7,180 nt of DNA, taken from Caulobacteraceae bacterium. GTDB lineage: Bacteria > Pseudomonadota > Alphaproteobacteria > Caulobacterales > Caulobacteraceae. The notes under the pieces are model-generated. The model was not told the origin of the DNA. It saw only the letters and a program-made list of their open reading frames with translations, and ran no database searches. The stretch lies in assembly GCA_028291305.1 (NCBI GenBank), contig JAQGII010000471.1, positions 1 to 7,180 on the forward strand, given 5' to 3'. The position numbers were made by a program, and so were the translations under genes. This document shows positions 5,640 through 7,180 of this stretch, in pieces (positions within the stretch are counted from its first letter, which is position 1; the number at the start of each line of letters is the position of its first letter).

Positions 5640-7180
5640 TCAGCCGGCGAGCCGGCCCTGGTCCAGGTCGGAAGCCAGCGCCACCGCGCGTTCCTCGCGC
5701 TCGGCGATCTTGCGGTAGGTGGCCAGGGCCTGACCGGCCACCTGGTCCATGTTGTAGTATCGGTAGGTGGCCAGCCGCCCGACGAAGGTGACGTCCGGGG
5801 TCTGCAGGGCCAGGGCCTCGTACTTCTTGAACAGCGCCTGGTTCTCGGGACGGGGCACCGGATAGTAGGGGTCGCCTTCGGCCCGCGGATATTCGTAGGT
5901 CACGGTGGTCTTGGCGTGGGTCTGGCCGGTCAGGTGCTTGTACTCGCTGACGCGGGTGTAGGGCACCTCCTCGGCCGGGAAGTTGACCGTGCCGACGGGC
6001 TGGAACCAGGCCTGGTCCAGGGTCTCGTGACGGAACTCCAGCGAGCGGTAGGGCAGCTTGCCGTAGCGGTGGTCGAAATACTCGTCGATGGGGCCGGTGT
6101 AGATCAGGTGGTCGTAGACCACCTCGTCGCGCACGTCCTCGAACTCCACGCCCACCCTGACCTCGATATTGGGATGGTCGACGATGTTCTCGAACATCCG
6201 GGTGTAGCCCTCGGCCGGCATGGCCTGGAAGCTGTCGGTGAAATAGCGGTCGTCGGTGTTGGTGCGGGTCGGCACGCGCGAGGTCACCGACTTGTCCAGC
6301 TCCGACGGGTCCAGCCCCCACTGCTTGCGGGTATAGCCGCGGAAGAAGCGCTCATAGAGTTCGCGGCCGATCTTGGACACCACCACGTCTTCCGACGTCC
6401 GGATGTGTTCGACCGGTTCGGCGCGGCTGGCGAAGAAGGCCTCGACCTGCTCGTCGGTCTGCAGGTTCAGGCCGTACAGGGTGTTCACCGTGGTGCGGTT
6501 GATCGGCATCGGCACGTGCACCCCGCCGAGGCAGGCGAGCACGCGATGCTCGTAGGGCCGCCAGCGCGTGAACCGCGACAGGTAGCTGACGATCTCCTGC
6601 GAGTTGGTGTGGAAGATGTGCGGGCCGTACCTGTGCATCAGCACGCCGGCGGCGTCCTTGTGGTCATAGGCGTTGCCGGCGATATGCGGCCGCTTGTCGA
6701 TCAGCAGCACCTTCTTCTTGGAGCCGTCGGCCAGGCGCTCGGCCAGGATCGAGCCGGCGAAGCCCGCGCCCACGATCAGGTAGTCGTATTGCCCGGGGCG
6801 GCGGCCGGTATGGGCGGCCGGACTGGCCACCGCCTGCAGGGTCCAGCTGCGGTGCTCGGCCTCGTCCTGCCTGGCCAGGATGGCCTGGTCGATCAGGGCC
6901 GACATGCGGGCGAAGGTCTGGCTCCAGGACAGGTCGGCCAGGATGCCGTCGACCTGCTCGAGCCACCGACCCCTGGGATCGGCCGCCAGCGCCAGGGCCG
7001 CTTCGCATTCGGCGACGAACTGGTCCGGCGTCCGGGCGACGCGCACGCCGTCCAGGTCGCCGTAGTGGCTGATCACTTCGGTGTTGGCGGTGGAGACCAA
7101 CGGACGGCCGCCGGCCAGGTATTCCGGCGTCTTGGTGGGGATGATGAAGCGGGTGGTTTCGTTGATGGCGTAGGGCATCA
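5640..7180 (-). CDS. glf: Glycosyltransferase-UDP-galactopyranose mutase fusion (5'-truncated by window edge)
   Basis: The frame is open to the window end at 7180, so the beginning is missing. Counting from the Met at 7178, residues 1-~105 look like the C-terminal end of a GT4-like glycosyltransferase: PYAINETTRF, PTKTPEYLAGGRPLVST (the Glu region of the nucleotide-sugar site), a helical tail and a linker at ~106-130. Residues ~131-495 are a full UDP-galactopyranose mutase, the FAD enzyme interconverting UDP-Galp and UDP-Galf. It shows the dinucleotide fold YLIVGAGFAGSILAERL (133-149), RPHIAGNAYD, MHRYGPHIFHTN (181-192), FFRGYTRKQWGLDPSELD (278-295), SRVPTRTNTDDRYF (300-313, containing a probable catalytic Arg), YGKLPYRSLEF (372-382, second probable catalytic Arg) and FVGRLATYRYYNMDQVAG (465-482). 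Together these point to galactofuranose in a surface polysaccharide. The mutase lacks its own N-terminal start, so this is one polypeptide. A hairpin (5581-5615) follows. I am sure of the mutase; the transferase assignment rests on its last ~100 residues. Confidence 0.92.
   Translation of the reverse strand, partial: MPYAINETTRFIIPTKTPEYLAGGRPLVSTANTEVISHYGDLDGVRVARTPDQFVAECEAALALAADPRGRWLEQVDGILADLSWSQTFARMSALIDQAILARQDEAEHRSWTLQAVASPAAHTGRRPGQYDYLIVGAGFAGSILAERLADGSKKKVLLIDKRPHIAGNAYDHKDAAGVLMHRYGPHIFHTNSQEIVSYLSRFTRWRPYEHRVLACLGGVHVPMPINRTTVNTLYGLNLQTDEQVEAFFASRAEPVEHIRTSEDVVVSKIGRELYERFFRGYTRKQWGLDPSELDKSVTSRVPTRTNTDDRYFTDSFQAMPAEGYTRMFENIVDHPNIEVRVGVEFEDVRDEVVYDHLIYTGPIDEYFDHRYGKLPYRSLEFRHETLDQAWFQPVGTVNFPAEEVPYTRVSEYKHLTGQTHAKTTVTYEYPRAEGDPYYPVPRPENQALFKKYEALALQTPDVTFVGRLATYRYYNMDQVAGQALATYRKIAEREERAVALASDLDQGRLAG

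Noticed and set aside
4729..6321. 530-codon minus-strand ORF across the membrane-protein and mutase genes
   Set aside because: It is the same strand in another frame, dominated by Gly, Pro, Arg and Ala, and overlaps two genes with clear protein features.
1..7180. tRNA, rRNA, CRISPR array, transposase or phage genes
   Set aside because: I looked for cloverleaf-like segments, spaced repeats and recombinase motifs and saw none; a covariance-model scan could still find a small RNA.

Overview
The window is high-GC (by eye roughly two thirds G+C), densely coded chromosomal DNA. It most resembles an alphaproteobacterium, possibly of the Caulobacter/Phenylobacterium kind. The reasons are the style of the MnmA and Min proteins, the MnmA Cys-x-x-Cys signature, GANTC sites upstream of the min genes, and an AGAGC/GCTCT-type interspersed palindromic repeat. 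This is an inference from sequence style, not a database result. I found no rRNA, tRNA, CRISPR array, transposase, phage gene or toxin-antitoxin pair.

Layout. Positions 1-1034 (+) hold the 3' part of mnmA, a tRNA 2-thiouridylase whose first ~30 codons lie outside the window. A ~200-260 bp regulatory gap follows, with a 12-bp palindrome made of two fused GANTC sites. Then comes a complete minC-minD-minE operon (1295-3124, +), whose minC start is awkward: a well-placed ATG with a Shine-Dalgarno lies upstream but in another frame. minE converges on a PLP aminotransferase gene (3131-4333, -) with only 6 bp between stop codons. That aminotransferase gene diverges from a small GNAT-like acetyltransferase gene (about 4390-4698, +), with a 15-bp palindrome between the two starts. 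Downstream is a ~100-bp repeat element whose two copies of a 17-bp sequence supply the stop codons of both flanking convergent genes. Next is an unrecognised lipoprotein-like polytopic membrane protein (4779-5546, -), then a perfect 15-bp-stem hairpin (5581-5615). Last is the 3' part of a fused glycosyltransferase/UDP-galactopyranose mutase gene (5640-7180, -) that runs off the window.

Function. MinCDE form one working unit that places the division septum: MinD is the membrane ATPase, MinC the FtsZ antagonist, MinE the topological regulator. The glycosyltransferase-mutase fusion points to galactofuranose in a surface polysaccharide, probably as part of a larger locus beyond position 7180. MnmA, the aminotransferase and the acetyltransferase look like housekeeping genes and are not evidently linked to their neighbours.

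I see no clearly new multi-gene system. The points most worth following are the minC start/frame problem, the repeat that provides stop codons to two genes, the unrecognised membrane protein, and the architecture of the mutase fusion.
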